The notes under the pieces are model-generated. The model was given only the letters and a program-made list of their open reading frames with translations. It ran no database searches and was not told the DNA's origin. 30,414 nt of DNA from Clostridia bacterium (GTDB lineage Bacteria > Bacillota > Clostridia > DUPQ01), in NCBI GenBank assembly GCA_030592355.1, contig JAUVJE010000003.1, forward strand, positions 1 to 30,414, read 5' to 3'. The first letter of the stretch is position 1; every line of letters starts with the position of its first letter. Position numbers and translations under genes: made by a program. Below, in pieces: positions 1-8,331 of this stretch.

Positions 1-743
1 ATACCATTGACACGCTCGTCATTGTTCCAAATGACAGACTTCTGCAATTAGTGGATAAAAAAGCTTCCATGATAGATGCATTTATTATGGCGGACGATGT
101 GCTGAGGCTTGGGGTTCAAAGCATATCCGATCTGATTGCCGTTCCCGGCCTAATTAATCTTGACTTTGCTGATGTGAAGACTGTCATGACTGATGCCGGT
201 CTTGCACACATGGGAATTGGCAGAGCCAGTGGAGAAGATAGATGCCAGGAAGCTGCCAAGATGGCAATCCACAGCCCGTTGCTTGAAACATCAATTGATG
301 GTGCGAAAAAAGTGCTCATTAATATAACCGGCGGAAGCGACTTGGGCCTTATAGAAGTCGACACCGCGGCAAACATGATTTATGAAGCCGCCGACCCTAA
401 TGCGAATATTATCTGGGGAGCCGCAATTGACGACAACATGGGTGACGAAGTAATGGTGACAGTCATAGCGACTGGATTTGACGGATCAATGCCCATCAGA
501 ACATCAAAATATATCGAAAATATTTATAAAAGGAATAAAGAAGATTCTGATGAAGAAGTGTCTCTAAGTGAAGATGCGGCAATTTTGGAAAGCAACGAAG
601 AAATAGAAGCAGAAGTTGCGGATGAATATTCAGGCGACTCAGAATTTGAAGTTGATCAGGAGGTTGCAGAAAAACCCAAAGAACCCGAAGAAGATGAGGA
701 TGACAAAGGAATAAACATCCCCAGCTTCTTGAGAAAATTATAA
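1..743 (+). CDS. ftsZ: Cell division GTPase FtsZ, C-terminal part (5' end outside window)
   Basis: The gene enters from the left edge in the frame starting at base 3 and gives 246 visible residues. FtsZ polymerises on the inner membrane face to form the Z ring. Visible FtsZ hallmarks are the stretch TIDTLVIVPNDRLL, the T7 synergy loop (NLDFADV) followed by GxAHMGIGRASGEDR, and the C-terminal domain (VLINITGGSDLGLIEV). A very acidic linker of roughly 60 residues, rich in Glu and Asp, follows. The protein ends in a conserved-type tail peptide (INIPSFLRKL), which in the family binds FtsA, SepF or ZapD-like partners. The N-terminal GTP-binding half is off the window. A GTG at 51 lies inside the gene and is not the start. 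nrdR follows 40 bp later. Identification is firm; the gene looks intact. Confidence 0.97.
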   Translation, partial: TIDTLVIVPNDRLLQLVDKKASMIDAFIMADDVLRLGVQSISDLIAVPGLINLDFADVKTVMTDAGLAHMGIGRASGEDRCQEAAKMAIHSPLLETSIDGAKKVLINITGGSDLGLIEVDTAANMIYEAADPNANIIWGAAIDDNMGDEVMVTVIATGFDGSMPIRTSKYIENIYKRNKEDSDEEVSLSEDAAILESNEEIEAEVADEYSGDSEFEVDQEVAEKPKEPEEDEDDKGINIPSFLRKL

Positions 744-783
744 AAGCCGCTTGACTGCGGGTTAAATTGTTTGGAGAAAAATT

Positions 784-1239
784 ATGAAATGTCCTTTCTG
801 TGGATTTGAAGAAGACAGGGTCATAGATTCCAGACCAACCGAAGAAGGTTATGCAATAAGAAGGCGCAGAGAGTGCCTCGACTGTAAAAAACGTTTTACT
901 ACTTATGAGAATATCGAAAGAAAACCATTGATGGTCATCAAAAAAGATAACTCGCGGCAGGTTTTCGAATCATCTAAATTATTGAGCAGACTGCTGATAG
1001 CCTGTGCAAAAAGACCGGTGTCAATTGCAGTCCTCGAAAAAATCGTGTCTGATATTGAAGGAATATTCTACAAAGATCATCTAAGAGAAGTATCATCCGC
1101 TGAGATTGGTGATGAAGTTATGGAGCGGCTTAAAGAAGTCGACGAGGTGGCATATGTGCGGTTTGCCTCGGTTTATAAGGATTTCAATGATATCGACACT
1201 TTTGCCAAGGAAATAAGACAAATAAAAAAGGAAAGATAG
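784..1239 (+). CDS. nrdR: Transcriptional repressor NrdR
   Basis: This 151-residue protein has the usual NrdR length. Its N-terminal zinc ribbon has Cys3-x2-Cys6 and Cys31-x2-Cys34 and the basic run RRRREC, typical of the DNA-binding part. The rest (about residues 49-139) is an ATP-cone domain that senses ATP/dATP. The family represses ribonucleotide reductase genes when dATP is high. The ATG at 784 is preceded by GGAG at a good distance. Placement 40 bp after ftsZ is common in Clostridia and suggests cotranscription. No ribonucleotide reductase gene or obvious NrdR box is visible in the window, so its targets lie elsewhere. Confidence 0.97.
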   Translation: MKCPFCGFEEDRVIDSRPTEEGYAIRRRRECLDCKKRFTTYENIERKPLMVIKKDNSRQVFESSKLLSRLLIACAKRPVSIAVLEKIVSDIEGIFYKDHLREVSSAEIGDEVMERLKEVDEVAYVRFASVYKDFNDIDTFAKEIRQIKKER

Positions 1240-1260
1240 CTATAATTTAAGGAATTAGAG

Positions 1261-2334
1261 ATGGACAGTAAAGAAAGACTGTTAAATTCAATAAAAGGGT
1301 TGGAGACAGACCGCCTGGCGTGGTCTCCTTTTTTGGCATACTTTTGGGATTATCAACCTGAAGACATAAAAAGAAAAGGGATGCTTGAGTACTATAAAAG
1401 CATAGATGCAGACCCATTATTCAGGGGTTATTGCACCCTAATAAAAAAAACGTATAAAAACTGCAATATCAGTGAAAAAGTATCAGGTGGTGAAAAGCAG
1501 GTGCTTTATGAAACACCTGTGGGAAATCTTGAAAGCAGGTACACATATACTCCGGAGGGGAATACTTGGTTTTTAACTAAACATCCGGTAAAAAACGATG
1601 ATGACTTTAAAATTCTGACATATATAAATGAGGATATGACCATTACGCCTGATTTCACAAAATATGAAGCGGGATTGAATGTAATGGGTGAGGAAGCCTT
1701 ATTGGTACCAATTATCGGCAGTGAGATGAAAAGTTCTTTTCAATCGTTGCTTGAACATTGGGTTGGCACCGAAGAGCTGATATATTCGGTATACGATTAC
1801 CCCGAAACACTGAACGAATGTCTTGAAGCGATGAAAAATAAATCAAAAATTGCCGTTGAATATGCAGTGCAATGCGGTGCGGAATCATTTATTTTCTGGG
1901 AAGACAGCTCTACAGGCAACATAAGTCCGGCTTTTTTCAAGGAGTACATTGCTGATGAAATTTCTATGTGGGCGGATATATTTCATGACAACGGGAAATA
2001 CCTTATTCATCATGCCTGTGGTCAGCTCAGGGGTTTGATTCCGGAAATGGTCAAAACGGGAATAGATGTGATTGAGTCTGTTTCACCTCCTCCAACCGGG
2101 GATATTTATACATATGAAGCTATGGAAATGCTTCCTGAAAATATCGGTCTTATCGGTGGTATTGAACCTACTGTCCTACTGAATTACAATATGGATGAGC
2201 TTAATGAATATGTTATGAAAATAATTCAGAAAACAGGAAAAAGGAGATTTATACTGGGCAATGCGGATTCATGCCCCCCGGGAGTGGATATAGAAAAATT
2301 CAGAATGATTTCACGGCTTGTCAGGGAGATTTAG
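1261..2334 (+). CDS. URO-D-fold protein, MtaA/CmuA-like methyltransferase family
   Basis: The 357-residue product belongs to the uroporphyrinogen decarboxylase superfamily but lacks the N-terminal arginine-rich RQAGR-type loop of true HemE. It carries the zinc-ligand pattern known from methylcobamide:CoM methyltransferases: His251-Ala-Cys253 (IHHACGQL) and a C-terminal Cys338 (NADSCPPGV). Such proteins move methyl groups between a corrinoid protein and a thiol or other acceptor, with the substrate thiol activated by zinc. The ATG has an AAGGA site 7 bp upstream and lies 21 bp after nrdR. The GNAT gene begins 3 bp after its stop, so the two are probably cotranslated. No corrinoid protein gene adjoins it, so substrate and partner are unknown. 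A paralogue lies at 17897. Confidence 0.8.
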   Translation: MDSKERLLNSIKGLETDRLAWSPFLAYFWDYQPEDIKRKGMLEYYKSIDADPLFRGYCTLIKKTYKNCNISEKVSGGEKQVLYETPVGNLESRYTYTPEGNTWFLTKHPVKNDDDFKILTYINEDMTITPDFTKYEAGLNVMGEEALLVPIIGSEMKSSFQSLLEHWVGTEELIYSVYDYPETLNECLEAMKNKSKIAVEYAVQCGAESFIFWEDSSTGNISPAFFKEYIADEISMWADIFHDNGKYLIHHACGQLRGLIPEMVKTGIDVIESVSPPPTGDIYTYEAMEMLPENIGLIGGIEPTVLLNYNMDELNEYVMKIIQKTGKRRFILGNADSCPPGVDIEKFRMISRLVREI

Positions 2335-2337
2335 AAT

Positions 2338-2823
2338 ATGAAAATAATTGCGTTAAAACAGGAACACTTAAGTGAATTGACCGCGATTTATAATTATTAT
2401 GTCAGGAATACAACTGTTACATTCAATCTGCGGGAGCTCAGCGAAGAGGAATTTAAGCAGGATTTCTTTCATGATGATAAATTATCAGGAACATATACAA
2501 TATCTGTGGATAATCAAATAATAGGATTCGGTTGTTTGAGCCGGTTTAATAAAAAGGAGGCCTATGACAGATCCGCCTATATTTCAATATATCTTAATGA
2601 AGAGAGCACGGGAATGGGACTCGGAGGCAGGATTCTGGTATTTTTGGAAAAAGCTGCTTATAAAAAAGGAATAAGATCTCTTATAGCATTAGTCTGTAAA
2701 GAGAACCTGAGGAGTATTTCTCTTTTTACTAAAAATGGATACAGATTTGCGGGAGAATTAATTGAGGCTGCGGAAAAGTTCGGACGGCTTCTGGATGCAG
2801 TTTATTACCAAAAAAACATATAG
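2338..2823 (+). CDS. GNAT N-acetyltransferase, phosphinothricin acetyltransferase-like
   Basis: The 161-residue protein has the GNAT layout: an N-terminal segment IYNYYVRNTTVTF typical of the Pat/Bar-like subgroup, the acetyl-CoA pyrophosphate loop GMGLGG around residue 98, and a C-terminal segment (NLRSISLFTKNGYRFAGEL) with the usual Asn and Tyr positions. The family N-acetylates small amines or amino acid analogues such as methionine sulfoximine. The real substrate cannot be read from sequence. It starts 3 bp after the upstream URO-D-like gene and ends about 100 bp before asnS, which has its own promoter. It is therefore likely the last gene of the ftsZ-nrdR transcript. Confidence 0.85.
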   Translation: MKIIALKQEHLSELTAIYNYYVRNTTVTFNLRELSEEEFKQDFFHDDKLSGTYTISVDNQIIGFGCLSRFNKKEAYDRSAYISIYLNEESTGMGLGGRILVFLEKAAYKKGIRSLIALVCKENLRSISLFTKNGYRFAGELIEAAEKFGRLLDAVYYQKNI

Positions 2824-2864
2824 CGTTTTCATGGTACAAAAATACCGTATGTGAAAGTTGCACT

Positions 2865-2894
2865 TTGAAACGGTTCATTTGATTATGATATAAT
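2865..2894 (+). promoter_or_regulatory. Sigma-A-type promoter for asnS
   Basis: TTGAAA (2865-2870) and a perfect TATAAT (2889-2894) are separated by 18 bp and lie about 30 bp before the asnS start. A strong GGAGGGAAGG ribosome site follows at 2912-2921. The leader is far too short for a T-box. Confidence 0.8.
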
Positions 2895-2924
2895 ATCTGA
2901 CATACTGTCGCCGGAGGGAAGGTT

Positions 2925-4316
2925 ATGTATAAAACAGTTAAAGAAATTTTTAATGATTCAGGAATGTTGAATGATAAGATGCTGAGTCTAAAGGGATGGG
3001 TAAGAACTGTAAGAAGTTCAAAGAATTTTGGGTTTATTGAATTAAACGACGGATCGTTTTTCAAAAATATCCAGATAGTGTTTGAAGAAGACAGAATAGC
3101 TAATTATAGTGAGATTGAAAAGCTGACCGTTGGTTCTTCAATTGAGGTTGAAGGAGTTCTTGAACTGACACCGGGCTCAAAGCAACCTTTTGAAGTTAAA
3201 GCCGATGTTATTGCAGTAAATGGTCTCAGCGACAGGGAGTACCCCCTTCAGAAAAAGAGGCATTCTTTTGAATATCTAAGAAGCATCGCACACCTTCGTC
3301 CGAGATCAAATACCTTTTCGGCAGTATTTCGGGTAAGGTCAATACTGGCTCATGCCATCCATGAATTTTTCAGGCAAAAAGGATTTGTATATGTTCATAC
3401 TCCAATAATCACAGGCAGTGACTGCGAGGGCGCAGGAGAAATGTTCCGAGTCACTACGCTCGATGCCAAAAATCCTCCGCTTGATGATACAGGCAATGTA
3501 GATTATGCAAAGGATTTCTTTTCACGCGAAACCAATCTTACCGTAAGCGGACAGCTTGCGGTTGAAACATTCTGCATGGCCTTTGGCAATGTTTATTCAT
3601 TCGGACCCACATTCAGAGCAGAAAATTCCAATACTTCAAGACATGCTTCTGAATTTTGGATGATTGAACCTGAAATGGCTTTTTGCGACCTTGCAGGTGA
3701 TATGGATGTAGCTGAGGAAATGATAAAGTTTGTAATAAATTATATTCTTGAGAATGCCCCCGAAGAAATGAATTTCTTTAACAAGTTCATAGAAAAGGGG
3801 CTATTTGAGAAGCTTTCCAATGTAACCGGTTCTAAATTCAAGAGAATTACTTATACAGAAGCCATAGATATATTGAAAAACAGTGGTGAAAAATTTGATA
3901 ATTTAATTGAATGGGGAAGTGACCTGCAGACTGAACACGAAAGGTATATTACAGAAAAGCATTTTAAGAAACCGGTGTTTGTTACAGATTATCCCAAAGA
4001 AATCAAAGCTTTTTATATGAGGCTTAATGATGATAACAAGACCGTTGCAGCCGTAGACCTGCTCGTGCCCGGAGTAGGCGAAATCATTGGCGGCAGCCAG
4101 CGTGAAGAACGCTATGATGTACTGGTGGAGAGAATAAAAGAAGCAGGAATGACAGAGGATGATTATTGGTGGTATCTGGATATAAGAAAATACGGCGGCA
4201 CAGAGCATGCCGGATTCGGATTGGGTTTTGAACGAGTACTGATGTATATAACCGGAATGAACAACATCAGGGATGTTATTCCATTCCCAAGGGTGCCAAG
4301 GCACGCAGAATTTTAG
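2925..4316 (+). CDS. asnS: Asparaginyl-tRNA synthetase
   Basis: This class II synthetase charges tRNA-Asn with asparagine in the cytoplasm. The 463-residue length is typical. The N-terminal OB-fold anticodon-binding domain (about residues 15-105, with WVRTVRSSKNFGFIELNDGS) is followed by the catalytic domain. Motif 2 is visible as FRAENSNTSRHASEFWMIEPE and motif 3 as GFGLGFERVLMYITGMNNIRD. The ERVLM/N-I-RDVIPFPR ending fits AsnRS rather than AspRS. The gene has a well-formed promoter and a strong ribosome site. The Asp23-like gene follows 9 bp after its stop, so the two are likely one transcript. Confidence 0.97.
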   Translation: MYKTVKEIFNDSGMLNDKMLSLKGWVRTVRSSKNFGFIELNDGSFFKNIQIVFEEDRIANYSEIEKLTVGSSIEVEGVLELTPGSKQPFEVKADVIAVNGLSDREYPLQKKRHSFEYLRSIAHLRPRSNTFSAVFRVRSILAHAIHEFFRQKGFVYVHTPIITGSDCEGAGEMFRVTTLDAKNPPLDDTGNVDYAKDFFSRETNLTVSGQLAVETFCMAFGNVYSFGPTFRAENSNTSRHASEFWMIEPEMAFCDLAGDMDVAEEMIKFVINYILENAPEEMNFFNKFIEKGLFEKLSNVTGSKFKRITYTEAIDILKNSGEKFDNLIEWGSDLQTEHERYITEKHFKKPVFVTDYPKEIKAFYMRLNDDNKTVAAVDLLVPGVGEIIGGSQREERYDVLVERIKEAGMTEDDYWWYLDIRKYGGTEHAGFGLGFERVLMYITGMNNIRDVIPFPRVPRHAEF

Positions 4317-4325
4317 GAGGCTGTT

Positions 4326-4646
4326 ATGAGTCCTGAAAAAATTAGTGAAGATGGAAATATTGAAATATCAGAGGCCGTGATAATTACGTTCGTTGAAAAA
4401 ACAGTAGGTGAATTCGAAGGGATATCTTTAAGCAAAAGAAGAAAATCAGTAAGAGTAACAAAATCCGATAACGGCAGCACCATAGATTTAGGTCTTGATG
4501 TAAACTATGGAACTAATATCCCGGAAACAATTAAAAAACTACAGGCAGAGGTAAAGGATCGCATTACCAAACTGGCCGGTATAAAAGTAAAAGAAATCAA
4601 TGTAGTGGTAGAAGGATTGAATCTAGAAAATTTTATAAAAAAATAG
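4326..4646 (+). CDS. Asp23/Gls24 family protein
   Basis: The 106-residue protein is an Asp23/Gls24-type small alkaline-shock-family domain. The pattern is an N-terminal helix (ISEAVIITFVEKTVGEFEGI), a central segment (SVRVTKSDNGSTIDLGLDVNYGTNIPETIKKLQAEVKDRI) and a C-terminal strand (VKEINVVVEGL). Members in Firmicutes are linked to envelope stress and membrane-proximal scaffolding; the biochemical role is not settled. No signal peptide or membrane segment is present, so it is probably cytoplasmic. It sits 9 bp after asnS, with an AGGAGG ribosome site at the asnS stop, and 11 bp before a membrane protein of the flippase-like superfamily. The pairing hints at an envelope function, which is inference only. 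Confidence 0.85.
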   Translation: MSPEKISEDGNIEISEAVIITFVEKTVGEFEGISLSKRRKSVRVTKSDNGSTIDLGLDVNYGTNIPETIKKLQAEVKDRITKLAGIKVKEINVVVEGLNLENFIKK

Positions 4647-4657
4647 AGACGCTGTAA

Positions 4658-5722
4658 ATGAAAAAAATAGTTCTTAATTCAATAATAATAATTACGACAA
4701 GTGTTGCTCTTATGATACTTGTATTCTTTACCGACGGTGCTCAGAATATGATAAGTATGATTGTAAGAACTGAGCATAAATGGATGGTTGCAGCTTTTTC
4801 ATGTACTTTTCTATATTGGGTATTTGGCTCATTTACAGTAGGAATGTTAAAAAGGGGAATAATTGGAAAGAAAAACGATCCCGGCCAGAATTTCAAAACT
4901 GTTATGGTTGGAATATTTTTCAGTTCAGTAACACCTTTTGCCACCGGGGGGCAACCTGCACAAATCTATATGTTGAAAAGGATGGGAGTAGACAGCGGCA
5001 CCGGTACAAGCATAATAGTATTAAAATCTGTTTTCTACCAGTTTGTTATGATGTTGATATGTCTAGGGGTATATATCGCTAACAGGCAGTTTCTGATTAT
5101 GAATATACCTCAGTTCAATATTCTTTTTGCAATCGGATATGTTGCAAATGCGCTCCTTTTAAGCCTTTATGCTTTTTTCCTTTTTAACCCTAAAGCTGCG
5201 GAAAAGGCAGTGTGGTATTTTCTTAAGGTCATGCATTTCTTTAAAGTAGTGAAAAATCCAGAAGAGAAAATGGAAGCCATGCATGGTTCCTTGGGACGGT
5301 TTAAGAGCGGAATAAGAATTTTAAATAAAAAAAAGCTATATATAGCAGGGGCTTTTTTAATGCAGGTTCTGCAATTGGTTTTTCTCTTTTGTGTTCCTGT
5401 TTTCATGATGAAGGCTATTGAAGGGTCGTTTACCAGTGTTTTTGGAGGAGTATTTGATATAATAACATGTACAGCCATGGTAACTATGATAGCATCGCTT
5501 GTTCCGACCCCCGGTACTTCAGGCGGAGCAGAAGGACTAAGTTTGTTGTTCATTGCTCCGTTCTTCTATAATTCGCCTAAAATGTCAATAGTATTGGTAT
5601 GGAGGTTGTTGACATATTACTCGAATATAGTAGTCGGAGGAATTTTCTGTCTGTTGATTAAAGAAAAACCATTGGAATCAAGTGAGGCCGGCGAAAATTT
5701 GGGTGATGTTAAAATTAATTAA
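4658..5722 (+). CDS. Flippase-like integral membrane protein (LPG synthase TM region / UPF0104 family)
   Basis: The 354-residue protein is very hydrophobic, with about eight predicted membrane segments (for example residues 5-24, 43-62, 84-100 and 122-142). It matches the family of lysylphosphatidylglycerol synthase transmembrane regions, also called AglD/YbhN or UPF0104. Diagnostic segments are TPFATGGQPAQIYMLKRMG in the middle and SLVPTPGTSGGAEGLSLLF near the C terminus. It has no soluble C-terminal aminoacyl-transfer domain, so it is not a full MprF. Members are thought to move lipid-linked substrates across the membrane. Its substrate is unknown. It ends the asnS transcript; about 190 bp separate it from maf. 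Confidence 0.85.
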   Translation: MKKIVLNSIIIITTSVALMILVFFTDGAQNMISMIVRTEHKWMVAAFSCTFLYWVFGSFTVGMLKRGIIGKKNDPGQNFKTVMVGIFFSSVTPFATGGQPAQIYMLKRMGVDSGTGTSIIVLKSVFYQFVMMLICLGVYIANRQFLIMNIPQFNILFAIGYVANALLLSLYAFFLFNPKAAEKAVWYFLKVMHFFKVVKNPEEKMEAMHGSLGRFKSGIRILNKKKLYIAGAFLMQVLQLVFLFCVPVFMMKAIEGSFTSVFGGVFDIITCTAMVTMIASLVPTPGTSGGAEGLSLLFIAPFFYNSPKMSIVLVWRLLTYYSNIVVGGIFCLLIKEKPLESSEAGENLGDVKIN

Positions 5723-5869
5723 CTGCAGGTCGGTGGAAAGAAAAGCGTCGCTTGGTAAAATAACTTATCTATGTAAAACATACTAAGCAAGTAGAAACCG
5801 GAATTTTATCTCGGTTAAATTATCCTTTAAGCACACGAGAGTAAGATAGAAAGAAGATAAAATACTTAG

Positions 5870-5898
5870 TTGAAGAATATGACAAAATATGTTATATT
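5870..5898 (+). promoter_or_regulatory. Sigma-A-type promoter for maf-radC-mre cluster
   Basis: TTGAAG (5870-5875) and TATATT (5893-5898) are spaced by 17 bp. The GGAGGA ribosome site of maf (5905-5910) follows at once, giving a very short leader. The preceding part of the gap (5723-5869) shows only a weak inverted repeat, AACCG/CGGTT. Confidence 0.65.
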
Positions 5899-5913
5899 TA
5901 TTTCGGAGGAATA

Positions 5914-6483
5914 ATGACCAGACTGATACTTGCATCAGGTTCGCCAAGAAGAGCAGAGATGATGGCGAGAATAACAAGTGAATTTGAAATAGTGGTTCCG
6001 GATATCGACGAAGCCATGCTTTTAGGAGAAAGCCCGGAAGAAATGGCGGGACGTCTTGCCTTGGAAAAGGCCATGGTGGTGTTTGAAAAAACAATGGGGA
6101 AGTTTCCTGTGCTTGCCGCAGATACAATTGTGGTTCATGGTAGAGTAATTGGAAAACCCGACAATGATGATGAGGCATGTAAAATGCTGTCGGAACTGGC
6201 GGATGACAGCCACTTTGTAATCACCGGAGTAGTAATAATAAACCCTGATAATAACAGCACACTATCATTTACAGAAAAAACGGAAGTATTTTTCGGTCCA
6301 ATCAGTGAGAATGAAATAAAGACATATGTAAAAAACGGCGAACCTCTTGACAAGGCCGGTGCTTATGGAATACAGGGTGAAGCGGGAAGGTTCATAACTA
6401 AAATAAACGGTTGTTTTTATAATGTGATGGGATTTCCCCTTAACAGAATTTATAATGGATTGAAAGAGCTGGACATAATCTAA
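5914..6483 (+). CDS. maf: Maf family nucleoside triphosphate pyrophosphatase
   Basis: Maf proteins hydrolyse non-canonical or pyrimidine nucleoside triphosphates to monophosphates and are linked to septum formation control. The 189-residue product has the N-terminal LASGSPRRAEMM motif, the acidic VPDIDEA segment, the AADTIVVHGRVIGKP motif with the catalytic-type Asp, and the C-terminal AGAYGIQGEAGRFI and YNVMGFPLNRI motifs. Length and motif order fit the family. It has its own promoter and a GGAGGA site 3 bp before the ATG. radC and mreBCD follow on the same strand, the classic arrangement in Gram-positive genomes. Confidence 0.96.
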   Translation: MTRLILASGSPRRAEMMARITSEFEIVVPDIDEAMLLGESPEEMAGRLALEKAMVVFEKTMGKFPVLAADTIVVHGRVIGKPDNDDEACKMLSELADDSHFVITGVVIINPDNNSTLSFTEKTEVFFGPISENEIKTYVKNGEPLDKAGAYGIQGEAGRFITKINGCFYNVMGFPLNRIYNGLKELDII

Positions 6484-6542
6484 CACTCCTCCTGCAGCCG
6501 GTGGTTGCAATATTCCATATTTAGGATTAGGAGGATTTCAAA

Positions 6543-7238
6543 ATGGAAAATTTAAGAATCAAGGATATGCCTGAGGAAGACAGGCCTTATGAAAAACTGG
6601 AAAAAACCGGCACAGGCAATCTTACCGATGCAGAACTGTTGGCAATTATTATCAGAACAGGATGTAAAAACGACACGGCCCTGGATATAACAAGAAGAAT
6701 TATAAATAAGTATTCAGATGGAAAAGGGCTGTTGTATCTTAAGAAAGTTTCTATATCTCAGCTTTGCGAGATACGGGGTGTGGGAAGAGTAAAAGCAATA
6801 CAGTTAAAGGCTGCCATGGAACTGGGGAGCCGTCTGACGAGGGCGGGCAAGCAAAACGGCCGGTACAAGATATCATCCCCGGACGACATTAATAAGCTTT
6901 ATATGGAGCAGTTAAGGCACCTGGTAAAGGAAATATTTATGGTGCTGGTCATGAATAGCAGAAATGAGATATTAAAGGAGCTGCATATATCTACAGGGAG
7001 TTTGTCGGAAACTGTAGTACACCCCAGAGAAGTGTTTTCAGAAGTAATAAAGGAACCTGCTGCGGCAGTGATACTCATCCACAATCATCCAAGCGGCGAC
7101 TCACGTCCAAGCGGCAATGATAAAAAGACCACCCAAAGACTGGTCGATGCGGGAAAAATTCTGGGCATTAAAATACTTGACCATGTTATAATAGGAAATG
7201 GAAACATATTTAGCTTTAAAGAGAATGGCCTGATATAA
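6543..7238 (+). CDS. radC: RadC family JAB1/MPN domain protein
   Basis: This 231-residue RadC-like protein has an N-terminal helix-hairpin-helix-type region (ISQLCEIRGVGRVKAIQLKAAMELG, about residues 75-100) and a C-terminal JAB/MPN metalloprotease-like domain. The JAMM signature His180-Asn-His182-Pro-Ser-Gly-Asp186 is intact and an upstream Glu lies in PREVFSEVIKE. The exact function of RadC remains unclear; the old DNA-repair assignment is doubtful. A GGAGG site at 6531-6535 precedes the ATG. It lies between maf and mreB as in many Clostridia and Bacilli. Confidence 0.95.
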   Translation: MENLRIKDMPEEDRPYEKLEKTGTGNLTDAELLAIIIRTGCKNDTALDITRRIINKYSDGKGLLYLKKVSISQLCEIRGVGRVKAIQLKAAMELGSRLTRAGKQNGRYKISSPDDINKLYMEQLRHLVKEIFMVLVMNSRNEILKELHISTGSLSETVVHPREVFSEVIKEPAAAVILIHNHPSGDSRPSGNDKKTTQRLVDAGKILGIKILDHVIIGNGNIFSFKENGLI

Positions 7239-7309
7239 AAATATGGTATGAATTTTACCCGGGTGTCCGGTATGGATATACAGTGGTACAGGCTTTCACG
7301 GAGGATAAA

Positions 7310-8320
7310 ATGGGATTATTCGGAAAAGACATAGGAATTGACCTTGGCACAGCCAATACAATAATTTATGAGCGTGGAAAAGGCATTATATTGCGGGAAC
7401 CTTCGGTTGTTGCCGCAGACGAAAAGAAAAAAGAAGTAATTGCGGTAGGTGAAGAAGCAAAAAGAATGGTTGGAAGGACTCCGGGTACAATCAGCGCCGT
7501 ACGCCCCCTCAAAGAGGGTGTTATAGCAGATTATAAGTGCACGCTCCAGATGCTCAACAGATTCATTAGAAAAGCAGTCGGGAAAAAGCTTTTAATAAAA
7601 CCCCGCCTTATTATTTGTGTTCCGGCAGGAGTGACGCAAGTTGAAAAAAAGGCTGTTATAGAAGCAGGCCTGGAAGCAGGGGCAAAAGAGGTTTTTATAG
7701 CGGAAGAATCCATAATGGCTGCTGTGGGAGCAGGATTACCTGTTCTTGAACCTACCGGAAACATGATAGTGGATATCGGCGGCGGAACTTCAGAAGTAGC
7801 TGTGATATCAATGGGAAAGATTGTTACCAGTACAACTTTGAGAATTGCCGGAAACAGATTTGATGAAATCATAGCCCAGTATATACGTAAAAAATACAGA
7901 CTGTTTATAGGAATGAGAACTGCAGAAAATATTAAGATTCAAATAGGAAATGTATTTCCTTCCGATTACAATGACGAAATGGAAATCAGAGGAAGGAATA
8001 TGACCCAGGGACTTCCTGTAAACCTGACCATAACTTCGGACGAGATTGCCGAAGCTATGGAAGAAGTGGCCAACGAACTGCTTGAAGCGATTAGAAGCAC
8101 CCTTGAAAAAACACCTCCCGAATTATCAGCAGACGTGATGACCAGCGGTATTTATCTTACCGGAGGTGGTGCGTTGATCAGGGGAATAGATAAATTCATT
8201 AGTACCAGAACAGGAGATATTCCTGTTTACATAGCGGAAAATCCTATGGACTGTGTTGCAATGGGAACGGGCATGGCTCTTGAGAACTTGGATTATCTGA
8301 GTGGTGCAACCAAAAGGTAA
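7310..8320 (+). CDS. mreB: Rod shape-determining protein MreB
   Basis: MreB is the bacterial actin that guides lateral cell wall synthesis under the membrane. The 336-residue product has actin phosphate motif 1 (IGIDLGTANTIIYERGKGI), phosphate motif 2 (MIVDIGGGTSEVAVIS) and the adenosine motif (GIYLTGGGALIRGID). I chose the ATG at 7310 because GGAGG lies just before it and the product then begins MGLFGKDIGIDLG, as in the family. An in-frame GTG at 7283 lacks a good ribosome site. mreC begins 11 bp after the stop. The whole elongasome set through PBP2 is cotranscribed by spacing. Confidence 0.97.
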   Translation: MGLFGKDIGIDLGTANTIIYERGKGIILREPSVVAADEKKKEVIAVGEEAKRMVGRTPGTISAVRPLKEGVIADYKCTLQMLNRFIRKAVGKKLLIKPRLIICVPAGVTQVEKKAVIEAGLEAGAKEVFIAEESIMAAVGAGLPVLEPTGNMIVDIGGGTSEVAVISMGKIVTSTTLRIAGNRFDEIIAQYIRKKYRLFIGMRTAENIKIQIGNVFPSDYNDEMEIRGRNMTQGLPVNLTITSDEIAEAMEEVANELLEAIRSTLEKTPPELSADVMTSGIYLTGGGALIRGIDKFISTRTGDIPVYIAENPMDCVAMGTGMALENLDYLSGATKR

Positions 8321-8331
8321 GGTGTCCGGTA

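Noticed and set aside
744..783. Terminator between ftsZ and nrdR from CCGC/GCGG
   Set aside because: The stem is only four clear base pairs and no T-run follows.
1261..2334. Heme-pathway uroporphyrinogen decarboxylase (hemE)
   Set aside because: The N-terminal arginine loop of HemE is missing and the His-x-Cys...Cys pattern points to the methyltransferase branch; the same applies to the gene at 17897.
2824..2924. T-box leader for asnS
   Set aside because: Only about 30 bp lie between the promoter and the start codon, and no T-box motif is present.
5797..5821. Terminator after the flippase-like gene from AACCG/CGGTT
   Set aside because: Five base pairs with an 11-nt loop and no T-run is too weak.
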